DNA from: Allokutzneria oryzae
GTDB taxonomy: Bacteria > Actinomycetota > Actinomycetes > Mycobacteriales > Pseudonocardiaceae
NCBI RefSeq assembly: GCF_042429765.1
Contig: NZ_JBHLZU010000003.1
Location: 62,001 to 126,000 of the forward strand
Length of the DNA stretch: 64,000 bases
Reading direction: 5' to 3'
Positions 17,901 to 24,737 of this stretch are shown piece by piece. Position 1 is the stretch's first letter, and every line of letters starts with the position of its first letter. Below the pieces are notes generated by a model. That model saw nothing but the letters and a program-made list of their open reading frames with translations, was not told the origin of the DNA and searched no databases. The position numbers and the translations under genes are program-made.

Positions 17901-18208
17901 GCCTCCCACGCCAGCTCCAGCAGCAGCCGCTGCTGCGGGTCCATCGCCTGAGCCTCGGCGTCGGAGATCGCGAAGAACCCGTTGTCGAAACCCGTTGTGT
18001 CGTCGAGGAAACCGCCCCACTTGGAGACGGTGCGACCGGGCGTCCCGGGCTCCGGGTCGTAGTACCTGTCCACATCCCAGCGCTCCGCCGGGATCTCCGT
18101 CACCACGTCCCCGCCACGCTCCAGCAGCCGCCACAGCGCCTCCGGCGAGTCAACGCCCCCGGGGAACCGGCAGGACATGCCGATGATCGCGATGCCATCG
18201 GTGAGCAC
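11954..18208 (-). CDS. Highly reducing type I polyketide synthase, one module KS-AT-DH-ER-KR-ACP (Mas-like order)
   Basis: 2084 aa. KS: Cys174 in DTACSSA, His309 in EAHGTGT, His346 in NIGHT. AT: Ser616 in GHSMGE; the specificity region reads DIAAHSAQVD (His716), neither the malonyl HAFH nor the methylmalonyl YASH signature. DH: His908 in HRVHDAVVMPG, Asp1075 in LLDVCLQ. ER: NADPH loop HSATGGVGLAA near 1530. KR: TGGLGGLG near 1735, Tyr1877, but the usual catalytic Asn four residues on is Cys1881. ACP: Ser2037 in LGMDSL. No thioesterase. Domain order and length match mycocerosic-acid-synthase-type iterative enzymes, which elongate fatty acyl starters. GTG 18208 has GAAGGAG upstream and is preceded in frame by an ACP relic. 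Confidence 0.92.
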   Translation of the reverse strand: MLTDGIAIIGMSCRFPGGVDSPEALWRLLERGGDVVTEIPAERWDVDRYYDPEPGTPGRTVSKWGGFLDDTTGFDNGFFAISDAEAQAMDPQQRLLLELAWEAVEHAGRDPGSLAGSRTGVFAGASYHDYAIRLHEAGVTTPHVATGTAHSVASGRIAYLLDLTGPSVTVDTACSSALVAVHMACQSLRTGESDAALAGGVTVVLNPEFGVAASGWGMLSPDGRCFAFDKRANGFVRSEGVAMVLLKRLADAVADGDRVLAVIRGSAVNSDGRSDGLIAPSRAAQAEVQRAALAMAGIDPGRVGLIEAHGTGTPVGDPVEFAALAEVYGGGDRPCALGSVKTNIGHTEACSGLAGLIKAVQSLRHGVIPPNLNFTGWGEGIAPEGTRLFVPTELTGWPVTDGPRVAAVSSYGFSGTNAHVVVEQAPETATGHTEQGDGPWLFPLSASTPEALQATANRLADWLDERDPGLADLGHTLGAARGHRPHRAAVVAGTLAELGSRLRALAEGRPDAHVVTGQAHGGAARGPVLVFSGQGSQWAGMGRRLLDTEPAFAKTIEELDPLILAESGISVRRLLADGELPGRIDHIQPLLFACQVALAETWRARGVEPAAVIGHSMGESAAAVVAGALSMKDGAAVICRRSALMARLSGAGAMASVDLPEERVRAELPPTVSVAVIPSPGATVVAGDPASIDRLVAAWDERGQLARRVAVDIAAHSAQVDPILPELDGQLSDLRPLRPRIPFYTTVLGDPRATPAFDARYWADNLREPVRFSAAVRAAIADGHRVFVEAAPHPLLTHAIAETAGGRAVAALPTLRRDTDDQLALLTNLGQAHCRGAEVDWTAVHPHGSFLEAPLPVWHHRNFTVEPAAERVVGRPLLGAHIRLPDNEDKHIWQAEAGTDTEPWLTDHRVHDAVVMPGAGFSEMMLAAAAELFEDVRRVELRDIRFHQVLMVEDRTTVSTTATRSHDGRGAELAVQTVGDEGVIRHATATAHLDGTDESTVDIEGLLAAHPESSDPAEIYQRMRDLGIWHGPSFAGMTALWQAGPGDDTVIGRVELPTGTRLSVADYHLHPVLLDVCLQTLVAHPRVVIGSRLMLPVGFDSLRLQGDPRRATHCVATVHVSDDEHVLGDVRLVAEDGAVVLTVRGVHLRGSGEQRLLRRFNERLLAMEWEKSAPPVTPDRVDGDWLILAEDGADELPESLCQELRERGADASWLSAPLTDDGDRALYDAISHRLGGGEWTGGLVVLGGPVAGEPTEAQIPDSHRREYRLAGVVRAVISEATRSVPRLFVVTRDIHPVVGGDGHNVMHGAMRAVARTVMIEHGELKTTLVDIDPGVTADQLVAEFLGSQGEDEVAWRSGQRYVARLAIAPLREHERRRRDVHFGQDGIAVRPGRSGDLDSLELVVRERTAPRPGHVEIAVHAASLNFADVLNAMGLYQTVDGVGIPLGADCAGVVTAVGEGVTGYRVGDRVAALAQGSLGTFATAPAEALIALPDDVELAEAACWPAVYTTAWYGLVHLARLAPGERVLIHSATGGVGLAALAIARSVGAEVFATAGSEAKRQQLGSMGVQHVFDSRSVEFGDQIRQVTGGEGVDVVLNSLVGAAQRTGVELLRTGGRFIEIGKRDIYADTKLGLYPFRRNISFSSVDLHWLLSERPELVRRLIGEVGAELASGRLDRVPHTEFPLSEASAAFRTMAAAEHVGKLVITFPRTGTTTAVVPPEDVPVVRRDGAYIVTGGLGGLGLLVAEWLAGHEAGRIVLNGRSAPSEQAERLLAELRGAGHDVVVVRGDIAEPDTARALVEAATESGLRLRGVLHGAAVVTESPVALLDAEGMERTLRPKTFGSWYLHEATAGLELDWFFNFSSGTGLVGFPGLGGYGGACSWMDVFTTWQRAQGVPALAVNWGAWADHGLGAVFAERGYDMITPEEGLWACERLLRHDRPRAGYLPISAPQWMELLGTGAEGASSLVARIHSLPEGAQQDGDELAVELLAELRGADADRRRELMEDYVIGRVSTILRTDPAHVEPDQPLKSLGMDSLMALEMRARIEHGLGLRIPTKVLWSCGTPRALGDYLLERLNLAEPGC

Positions 18209-18360
18209 GAGTACTCCTTCGCTGGGTCGGTCGAAGCCGAGACGGGTGCTGAGGTGACCGGCGAGCGCGAAGCTCCAGCACGGTCAGCGAGTCGATGCCG
18301 AGCTCGGCTCGGCGGACATCGGCTTCCTCTCCCTGGCACCGGTAACGGCACAGGATCACA
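18209..18360 (-). pseudogene. Acyl carrier protein remnant immediately upstream of the PKS
   Basis: The minus strand encodes EADVRRAELGIDSLTVLELR, the phosphopantetheine site (GIDSL) and second helix of an ACP. About 60 nt before the PKS start the expected continuation HLSTRLGFDRPSEG is found in a different frame, and that frame reads directly into the PKS start codon. So an ACP once lay just ahead of, or was fused to, this KS, and was inactivated by a frameshift and loss of its 5' part. Confidence 0.65.
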
Positions 18361-18365
18361 GCACA

Positions 18366-18477
18366 CCGACCTCCCGAAACCCGATCAGGGCACACCTCAG
18401 CCACTCCGCTGGGTGACTTGCGCGACAAGGGTTTCCTCTGCCTTTCCAGAACGGAAACAGCAGGTCAGCGCCGCAAC
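18366..18477. repeat. Two-copy dispersed repeat, copy A
   Basis: Shares with 21380-21466 the blocks ACCG, CTCCCGAA, CCCGATCAGGG, CCACTCC, TGCGCGACA, CTGCCTTTCC, GAACGG and CAGGT in the same order, with indels between them. Both copies are non-coding and direct; they flank the PL7 lyase and Ser/Thr kinase genes. Confidence 0.5.
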
Positions 18478-18587
18478 GGGCCAGCCATGGCCCTGTCCCC
18501 GCGTCCGCACCCGCCGCTGGTACCGGGACCCCTCCCGAGCTCGCCTCGTACGGTTCGCGCGATCACGAGATGTTCGGGAGGACAGTG

Positions 18588-19445
18588 ATGGGATCGAGAA
18601 AGGGGCTGGCGGTCGCCGTGGCCGCCGCGGCGCTTTCCCCGGGAATCGCGGCGATGCTCCCGATGGGAGTGGCGGAGGCGGGCGATCCGGTGAGCCGGGC
18701 GCTCGCATGGGAGCGGTACGACGTCCCCGACGTCGAGGTGCTCGCACCGGGTGGCACATCGCGGGAGTGCTCCCGTCCCGCTCAGGTCCTGGACCTGCGG
18801 AACTGGAAGGTGACGCTGCCCGTCGACGACCCGGACAAGAAGGGCGAGCAGCCCTTGGAGATCACGCAGCCGCGGTTGGACGGCTACGTGAACACCCCGT
18901 GGTTCGTGCCCGCTGACAACTGCGACGGCGTGCAGTTCCGTGCCCCTGTGAACGGTGTGACGACCGCCAACAGCAAGAACCCCCGGTCCGAGCTCCGGGA
19001 GATGACGAACAACGGGACGACACCGGCGAGCTGGCGGTCGGACTCCGGCACCCACACCATGGTCATCGACCAGGCGATCACCCGCCTGCCCACCACCAAA
19101 CCGCACGTGGTGGCGGGGCAGATCCACGACTCCAGCGACGACGTCACCGTGTTCCGCCTCGAAGGCAGCAAGCTCTACGTGACGAAAGGCGACAACACCC
19201 ACTACAGGCTGATCACCGACAACTACGTGCTCGGCACCAGGTTCCAGGCGAAGTTCGAGGTGCGTGACGGCAAGGTCCGGGCGTACTACAACGGGGTGCT
19301 CCAAGCCACCATCCCGGCGTCCTTCACCGGCGCCTACTTCAAGGCAGGCACGTACACCCAGGCGAACTGCGGCAACTCGTCCCCCTGCGACGCGAGCAAC
19401 TACGGCCAGGTCACGCTGTACCGCGTCACCGTGACGCACAGCTGA
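18588..19445 (+). CDS. Secreted polysaccharide lyase family 7 (alginate lyase)
   Basis: 285 aa with an N-terminal export signal (KGLAVAVAAAALSPGIAAM). The three diagnostic PL7 strands are present: RSELRE at 133-138, QIH at 178-180 and YFKAGTYTQ at 250-258; Arg, Gln, His and Tyr in these form the jelly-roll catalytic groove. The family cleaves alginate or related polyuronates by beta-elimination, and QIH (rather than QVH) has been linked to preference for guluronate-containing substrate. ATG 18588 is chosen because GGGAGGA lies 6 nt upstream. Cellular location: secreted. Confidence 0.88.
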   Translation: MGSRKGLAVAVAAAALSPGIAAMLPMGVAEAGDPVSRALAWERYDVPDVEVLAPGGTSRECSRPAQVLDLRNWKVTLPVDDPDKKGEQPLEITQPRLDGYVNTPWFVPADNCDGVQFRAPVNGVTTANSKNPRSELREMTNNGTTPASWRSDSGTHTMVIDQAITRLPTTKPHVVAGQIHDSSDDVTVFRLEGSKLYVTKGDNTHYRLITDNYVLGTRFQAKFEVRDGKVRAYYNGVLQATIPASFTGAYFKAGTYTQANCGNSSPCDASNYGQVTLYRVTVTHS

Positions 19446-19547
19446 ACGGGAAGTCCGGCGAGTCCAGCCGCCCCCGTGCGCATCACGAGATCCAACTTTG
19501 TTGTTTGAGCATGGTGAGCACGGTGCGATGTCGCTACGCTCCGCTGC

Positions 19548-21302
19548 GTGCGCACGGGAGACCTGGTCGACGGGCGATACCAGCTCGACGACGCGAGGGG
19601 TTCCGGGGCGGGTGGACTCGTCTGGACCGCTTTCGACAGGAAGCTCAAGCGGACGGTGGCGCTCAAGCGCCCGCACACGGTGGACAGCGCGGCCGACCGC
19701 TTGCAGTTCCGGCGGGAGGCCGAGAACGCGGCGCAGGTGCACCACCCGAACGCGATCTCGGTGTTCGACACCGTCGACTCCGACGAGTGCTGGCTCGTGA
19801 TGGAGCACCTGTCCGCCGACAGCCTGGACAAGATCCTCGCGGCGAACGGGCCTCTGCCGCCGCACCGGGTCGCGCGGATCGGTGTGCAGATCGCGGCCGC
19901 GCTGGCCGCCGTGCACGCGCAGAAGATCCTCCACAGGGACGTCAAGCCCGGCAACATCCTGGTCACCGACCACGACCTCGCCAAGCTGACCGACTTCGGC
20001 ATCTCCATCTGGTGCGAGGTGACGGGCACCGACGACGGTCGGGTCTGCGGAACGCCCGCCTACCTGGCGCCGGAGGTCGCGGGCGGTCGTGCGGCCACCG
20101 AGGCGTCGGACGTGTTCTCGCTCGGGGCGACGTTGTTCGCGGCGTTGGAGGGAACCCCGCCGTTCGGGTCGGGCGAGCCTGCCGAGGTGCTGGCACGCGC
20201 ACGCGAGGGCGCCATCCCGCCGATGGTCCACGCGGGACCACTGGCCCCGCTGCTGACGCGGATGCTGGACTCCCGGCCCACGAAGCGGCCGACCGCGAAC
20301 CAGGTCCGGCAGCGCCTCAGAGAGATCGTCGGTGACTGGGAGCCACCGGATCCGGTGGCTCCACGGGCACCGCTCTGGCGCCGCCGGCCGGTTCAGGCGA
20401 TCACCGCGGCCGTGGTGGTCGTCGCGCTCGCTGTTGTCGTCGCGCTGGAGCGGTATCCGGACCCGGTGAGCACGGACCTGATCGGCGACGAACGCACGGC
20501 CGACCCGTGCTCGCTGGTCAGGCAATCCGTGTTCCGCGACATCGGCCCGTCCGAGCTGAAGACCGACTACGGCAACTTCAACCGCTGCGACGTCCTGATC
20601 GACGTCGGCCGGGAGGAGAAGCTCGACGTCGAGGTCCAACTGGTCACGCGCGCATCGCAGAAGGAGCGGGAGGACTGGCGCCTCGTGACGGGGGATCCGT
20701 TCGACGTCCTGGTGGTGCCGTCGGACGACACCGACTGCAACCGCCTGGTGCGCGTGGACGACAAGTACGGCGTCCGGGTGACGGCGAAGCTGGCCAACTC
20801 CCCGAGGGATCTGTGCCGGGTGGCCGGCATCGCGGTCGCCACGGTGAAGAGCGTCCTCAGGCGGGGCCAGATTCCCCGCCGCCCCAAGGACTTCCCCACC
20901 GACTCGCTGGCAGGGGTCGAGGCCTGCGCGCTGCTTCCCGCTGAAGCGCTGGCCGGCTTCGAGGGGATGAACCCCGGGATGCCCGGATTCGGCGACTGGT
21001 CGTGCAAGTGGTTCACGGCGGTCACCCGGACCGAGGTCCACCTGCGCTACGACCAGCACGCCGCGACGGACTCGATCAAGGGCCAGGCGAAGAAGCTGGG
21101 CGGCCATGAGGCCTACGTGGAGCTCGACACCGACTCGGGCCAGTCGTGCACGGTCCAAATGCCGTACAAAACGAGGAACCAGGCCGCGCGGGCCCACGTT
21201 GACATGATGCGGCTGACGGTCAAAGGCGAGCGGCCCGGTCCCGCGCTCTGTCCCGATGCGGAAAGGCTGGCGACCGCGGCCGCCACCAACCTGTACAGCT
21301 GA
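19548..21302 (+). CDS. Receptor-type Ser/Thr protein kinase with extracellular DUF3558-like part
   Basis: 584 aa, GTG start. The kinase domain spans about 10-265: glycine loop GSGAGG, Lys40 in VALKRP, HRDVKPGN with Asp131, DFG at 149-151, and CGTPAYLAPEVAGG activation segment. A single span (QAITAAVVVVALAVVVAL, about 284-301) is followed by ~280 extracellular residues with repeated Cys motifs (DPCSLV, NRCDVL, ACALLPAEAL, WSCKWF) that look like two DUF3558-type modules. Such modules occur in actinobacterial lipoproteins and kinase sensor regions. Ligand and substrates are unknown. Confidence 0.88.
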   Translation: MRTGDLVDGRYQLDDARGSGAGGLVWTAFDRKLKRTVALKRPHTVDSAADRLQFRREAENAAQVHHPNAISVFDTVDSDECWLVMEHLSADSLDKILAANGPLPPHRVARIGVQIAAALAAVHAQKILHRDVKPGNILVTDHDLAKLTDFGISIWCEVTGTDDGRVCGTPAYLAPEVAGGRAATEASDVFSLGATLFAALEGTPPFGSGEPAEVLARAREGAIPPMVHAGPLAPLLTRMLDSRPTKRPTANQVRQRLREIVGDWEPPDPVAPRAPLWRRRPVQAITAAVVVVALAVVVALERYPDPVSTDLIGDERTADPCSLVRQSVFRDIGPSELKTDYGNFNRCDVLIDVGREEKLDVEVQLVTRASQKEREDWRLVTGDPFDVLVVPSDDTDCNRLVRVDDKYGVRVTAKLANSPRDLCRVAGIAVATVKSVLRRGQIPRRPKDFPTDSLAGVEACALLPAEALAGFEGMNPGMPGFGDWSCKWFTAVTRTEVHLRYDQHAATDSIKGQAKKLGGHEAYVELDTDSGQSCTVQMPYKTRNQAARAHVDMMRLTVKGERPGPALCPDAERLATAAATNLYS

Positions 21303-21577
21303 CCGGCCGCACTGGACGCTCCTCGAACACGCCGGACGGCGTCCTCGTGCGCACCACGCTCACAGGACCAACCCGCACCGGACTCCCGAACCCCGATCAG
21401 GGAATGCCACTCCACTGCGCGATGTGCGCGACACTGCCTTTCCGGAACGGGCAGGCAGGTGGCGCATCCTTAAGAGTCCTGAGTGGACAGACGGCAGCAG
21501 ATTTAGCACATGCCAGATCTGATCAGTTTTCCGCACTGTCCCGTCGGGACGGTCCGTGCGCTGGCGGCTTTCCGGCT
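21303..21577. other. Non-coding gap with repeat copy B
   Basis: 275 nt between the kinase and the convergent GNAT gene. It contains repeat copy B (21380-21466), inside which CTGCC-TTTCCGGAAC-GGGCAG can form a hairpin that could terminate both genes. Nothing else stands out. Confidence 0.4.
21380..21466. repeat. Two-copy dispersed repeat, copy B
   Basis: Second, shorter copy of the repeat at 18366-18477 in the same orientation, with shared blocks CTCCCGAA, CCCGATCAGGG, CCACTCC, TGCGCGACA, TGCCTTTCC and CAGGT. It lies about 80 nt past the kinase stop codon. Confidence 0.5.
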
Positions 21578-22189
21578 TCACGCTTGTCCAGGAGCCTTGT
21601 CGGGTGAAGCCAGAAGGCGGGCACGCCACACCACTCCGAGCCGAGGATCGCCGGTAGCGCTCGCTTCGACCCGCTCCACGGTGAAGCCCTCGCGCTCGTA
21701 GAACGCGCCCGCACGCTCGTTGGCCACGAAGTGTTCGATGCACAGCCGATCAGCGTCCGCGGGCAGTTGCCGAATGAGAGCTTCAAGCAGCCGAAGCCCC
21801 TGGCCACAACCACGATGCTCGGGGTGGACGTAAAGCTTGTACACGACGTGGTCGGCTCCACTGCGGCCTCGCTGCCCGACGCCGACAAGCTGTCCGCCGT
21901 CCTCAGCGACGACCACCAATCCCCCAGCCACAGCAGCACCGATGTGCGTGTGGTTCCACCACCTGCGGACCTGCGCATCCGCGGCCTCCGCACCGATCAG
22001 CGGCGCGTAGTGGCATCGAATGTGGGCATCGCCGAACCGACAGATGGCCGCAACATCCTCAGGCCCGGCGGTCCGCACGACCGGTTCAGCCAAGCGACCA
22101 CGTGGGCTCTGGCGTTCAGAGGCCGACGGCGCGACGATCTCGCGCGGCTGTCCCGGGCAACCGGAAGGGTTCGGCTCGCTCGCGGTCAT
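21578..22189 (-). CDS. GNAT-family N-acetyltransferase
   Basis: 203 aa. The acetyl-CoA-binding core is clear: YKLYVHPEHRGCGQGLRLLE (motif A, with the R/Q-x-x-G-x-G/A type loop) and FVANERAGAFYEREGF (motif B). The N-terminal RTAGPEDVAAICRFGDAHIR opens the fold. ATG 22189 begins ~55 residues before the domain, a region with little structure, so an internal start is possible. Substrate unknown. The DNA just upstream carries an Lsr2 relic. Confidence 0.8.
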   Translation of the reverse strand: MTASEPNPSGCPGQPREIVAPSASERQSPRGRLAEPVVRTAGPEDVAAICRFGDAHIRCHYAPLIGAEAADAQVRRWWNHTHIGAAVAGGLVVVAEDGGQLVGVGQRGRSGADHVVYKLYVHPEHRGCGQGLRLLEALIRQLPADADRLCIEHFVANERAGAFYEREGFTVERVEASATGDPRLGVVWRARLLASPDKAPGQA

Positions 22190-22199
22190 GGGCTCACCG

Positions 22200-22435
22200 T
22201 AGCGGCGAGGGCTCCCGCAGACACGCCGAACTGGGCGCTGCGCGGCAAGCATCCGCGCGCGCTCCAACGCCGCAGTTGCGGTGTCGTGCTTGGCACGTCC
22301 GCCGATGCGGCGAGCAGCTCCCGACTTTGGGGCTCCAGGGCGCTGCGGGGCTGGGCGGAGTGTTCATCGTTGAGGTCGCCCTCTTGCACCGGCCCGACAT
22401 CGTCGCCACCCGCGACGAGGTCGCCAACGTTCACA
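22200..22435 (-). pseudogene. Lsr2 remnant
   Basis: Read leftward, the segment gives GDLNDEHSAQPRSALEP and then, in another frame, RRIGGRAKHDTATAALERAR. These match Lsr2 residues YEIDLNEEN, LRDAF and ARRVGGRAKRGTAA from the intact gene at 7301. The N-terminal start and the C-terminal RGR DNA-binding domain are absent, and at least one frameshift separates the pieces. It is a dead Lsr2 paralogue. Confidence 0.6.
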
Positions 22436-22767
22436 CCGTCTGCAACCACCTGCCGATCCCATGCGGTCAGCGCGCTGCTCGTGCCCCGCTGCGCTGGACT
22501 CGTCAGCCCGGCGTCATCTCGTGGCGCGCATCGATGTGCGGATGTCCGCCCTGCCGTCTGAGCGTTGTTGTTGCTGGCTGCGCGGAGTGCACCTGACGAG
22601 CCACAGAGCACATTGACTTCAGTCTTCCCTGAAATCTTCATGACTAGAATCATGAACTGCCACGAGTCCGCCGAGAGCGACGCGGAGTGCGATGACGTGG
22701 CCGAGTCGTGGATCAGAGGAGAGCGCACTACCTGCCCGGCATCGGCGACGATGGTGGCGCCGCGGCC

Positions 22768-22965
22768 AGCTCGTGTCCCGCACGCGGCAACACCACCTCA
22801 CCACCCCCCGGCACCCTCCACCCGCGTGCCCCACCCGCGCGCCCCACCACTACTTCGCGTTTTGTAGGCATAACGCGAAATGAGAGCGCTCTATCGCGCA
22901 AAATGACTACAGAACGCGAAAACACCGACCACGCCAGCCAGCCCACGCGCGCACCGGGGAGGGGG
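22768..22965. mobile_element. Dispersed MITE-like repeat, copy 2 (degenerate)
   Basis: The left end TGTCCCGCACGCGGCAACAC (22774 on) aligns with the left end of copy 1, and the inner palindrome is at 22854-22921 (TTCGCGTTTTGTAGGC, GAGAGCGCTCT, CTACAGAACGCGAAAA). No right terminal repeat is recognisable; the sequence instead passes into a G-rich tract (22963-23060). Confidence 0.58.
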
Positions 22966-23060
22966 ACGGGGGGTACCCCGGGGGGGGGACGAGGAGCACG
23001 GAGGGGCGGGGGCGGGCGGGAGCGGAGCGGGAGCGGGCGGGAGCACGGAGGGGTGGGGGC
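22963..23060 (+). other. G-rich tract with quadruplex potential
   Basis: Nearly uninterrupted runs of three to nine G separated by one to four other bases over ~100 nt, directly after the degenerate mobile repeat and upstream of the phosphotransferase gene. Quadruplex formation is possible; no coding frame fits. Confidence 0.4.
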
Positions 23061-23142
23061 GGGGCTGCGCTTCGGGGAGCGGGGCTGCCGACTGAGTCCG
23101 GGTCAGGTCGCCGTGTTCGGTGTACGTGGCACAGTCCTCACC

Positions 23143-24063
23143 GTGTTGTTGGATGGCCTGCCGGACTGGCTGCCGGACTGGTGTGCGGACCAGTTGGGGG
23201 ACGCGCCGGTCAGCGTGCTGTTCGAGGCGCGGTCGATCTCGGCGGTGTTCGGGCTGCGGTTGGCCGGTGGGCGGGACGTCGTGGTGAAGGCGCGGGAGGA
23301 CGACGGCCGGGCGGCATCGTGTGTTGCCGCGCAGGCCCGGTTGGCGGAGCGGGGGTTTCCGTGCGCCCGGCCGATCACGTCCGCGGTCGCCGTTGGGTCG
23401 CTGGCCGTGCACGCCGAGGAGTGCCGACCCGGCGGTGAGTTGCTGCGCGGCGACTCGCCGGACGTCGCCGTGCGCTACGCGGCCGTGTTCGCCCGGCTGA
23501 TGGCCGAACTGGCCGACGTGACCGTCGCCCCGCCACTGCCGAACCCGCGCTGGGCACGGTGGGACCACACCGATTCCGGGTTGTGGCCGAGGATCGAGTT
23601 CCTCGATGACCGGGACCAGAGTGCTGTGCCCGCGTATGTCGTCGACACGGCTCACCGCGCCCGCAAGCGGCTGCTGGCCGCCGACCTGCCTTGCGTGCTG
23701 GGCCACGCCGACTTCGAAGCGCAGAACCTCCGCTGGCGCGGTGGCCGTGTGTGGGCCGTGCATGACTGGGACAGCATGGGGTGGCAGCCAGAGGCGGCAC
23801 TGGCGGGTGCGGCGTGCGGGGCGTTCGCCAGTGCTTCGCCGCCGACCCTCGCCCCGATCGAGAGCTCCGCCGCGTTCCTGACGGCTTATCAGGATCTCCG
23901 CGGGCGCCGGTTCACGTTGGAGGAGCAGGAGATCGCGTGGGCGGCCAGCCTGTGGCCGGCGGCGCACAACGCTCGCTGGGAGACTCTGCACGGCGATCCC
24001 CCGGTGTCCTGTGACGCCGTCCGCGCGCAGGCAGCCGAACGCCTCCGCCGAGCGAACGCTTAG
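23143..24063 (+). CDS. Phosphotransferase of the aminoglycoside phosphotransferase (APH) family
   Basis: 306 aa. The kinase-like fold shows LFEARSISAVFGLRLAGG (nucleotide loop), VVVKAR with the ATP-binding Lys, the catalytic LGHADFEAQNLRW and the metal-binding VHDWDS. These are the APH/choline-kinase motifs, with HxD represented by HAD. Members phosphorylate aminoglycosides, sugars, choline or amino-acid-like substrates; nothing here identifies the substrate. Several in-frame GTG codons exist; 23143 is placed at the start of the conserved region, and 23113 is an alternative. It lacks a good RBS. Confidence 0.75.
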   Translation: MLLDGLPDWLPDWCADQLGDAPVSVLFEARSISAVFGLRLAGGRDVVVKAREDDGRAASCVAAQARLAERGFPCARPITSAVAVGSLAVHAEECRPGGELLRGDSPDVAVRYAAVFARLMAELADVTVAPPLPNPRWARWDHTDSGLWPRIEFLDDRDQSAVPAYVVDTAHRARKRLLAADLPCVLGHADFEAQNLRWRGGRVWAVHDWDSMGWQPEAALAGAACGAFASASPPTLAPIESSAAFLTAYQDLRGRRFTLEEQEIAWAASLWPAAHNARWETLHGDPPVSCDAVRAQAAERLRRANA

Positions 24064-24224
24064 TCCCCAACTCCACTGACAGACTCGTGCGACAACACCG
24101 GCTGCCTCGAAGGCGCTGACGTACGTCGGCTTACGTATGCGGAAAACGCGCGTACGCGGATGTGCCGCCCCGGTCACAGCCGTAACTTCGATGGCGTCCC
24201 ATTCTCTTCTTGAGCGGAGACTCC

Positions 24225-24737
24225 GTGCGAACACGAGCGATCCCTCTTGCTGTTTCGGCCGCGTACACCTGGATCGCCATGGTGGCTTTCGGCGGAATCG
24301 CGGTCGAAACCATCGTCATCTATCCGAACGTCTTTCATGACGTTCCCGCATCGCTCGCCGAGTCGGTGGAGTTTTTCACCGTCACCGGGCCTGCCGACTT
24401 CTTCCCGCCAATGGGCCTGGTCACCGCGATCGCCGCGGCCGCGACCGTGGTGCTGCTGTGGCGGGTCCGGCAGGCGCGGTGGTGGGTCACGGCCAGCCTG
24501 GGCACGCTCGCGACCGGTGAATGGCTGTTCTCGATGCTATATTTCTGGCCGCGCAACGACATCATGTTCGAGGAAGGAATCGCCGTGCACACCGCGGAAT
24601 TCCTGCGGCAAACTGCCAACGAGTTCGAAACCGGCCACTGGTTCCGTCTCGGCATGAGCGCGGTCACCGCGACGTTGGCGTTCATCGGTTTCCTGCGTTA
24701 CCACCGCGGCCGGGTGCCGACCGGGAGCCCGGCATGA
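24225..24737 (+). CDS. DUF1772-like integral membrane protein
   Basis: 170 aa with four hydrophobic spans (SAAYTWIAMVAFGGIAV; GLVTAIAAAATVVLLW; WVTASLGTLATGEWLFSM; RLGMSAVTATLAFIGFL). Conserved-looking residues TIVIYPNVF and ADFFPPMG fit DUF1772-like families of unknown role. GTG 24225 has GGAGA 5 nt upstream. The gene overlaps the next by 4 nt (ATGA), so they form an operon that continues toward the two-component system. Confidence 0.7.
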   Translation: MRTRAIPLAVSAAYTWIAMVAFGGIAVETIVIYPNVFHDVPASLAESVEFFTVTGPADFFPPMGLVTAIAAAATVVLLWRVRQARWWVTASLGTLATGEWLFSMLYFWPRNDIMFEEGIAVHTAEFLRQTANEFETGHWFRLGMSAVTATLAFIGFLRYHRGRVPTGSPA

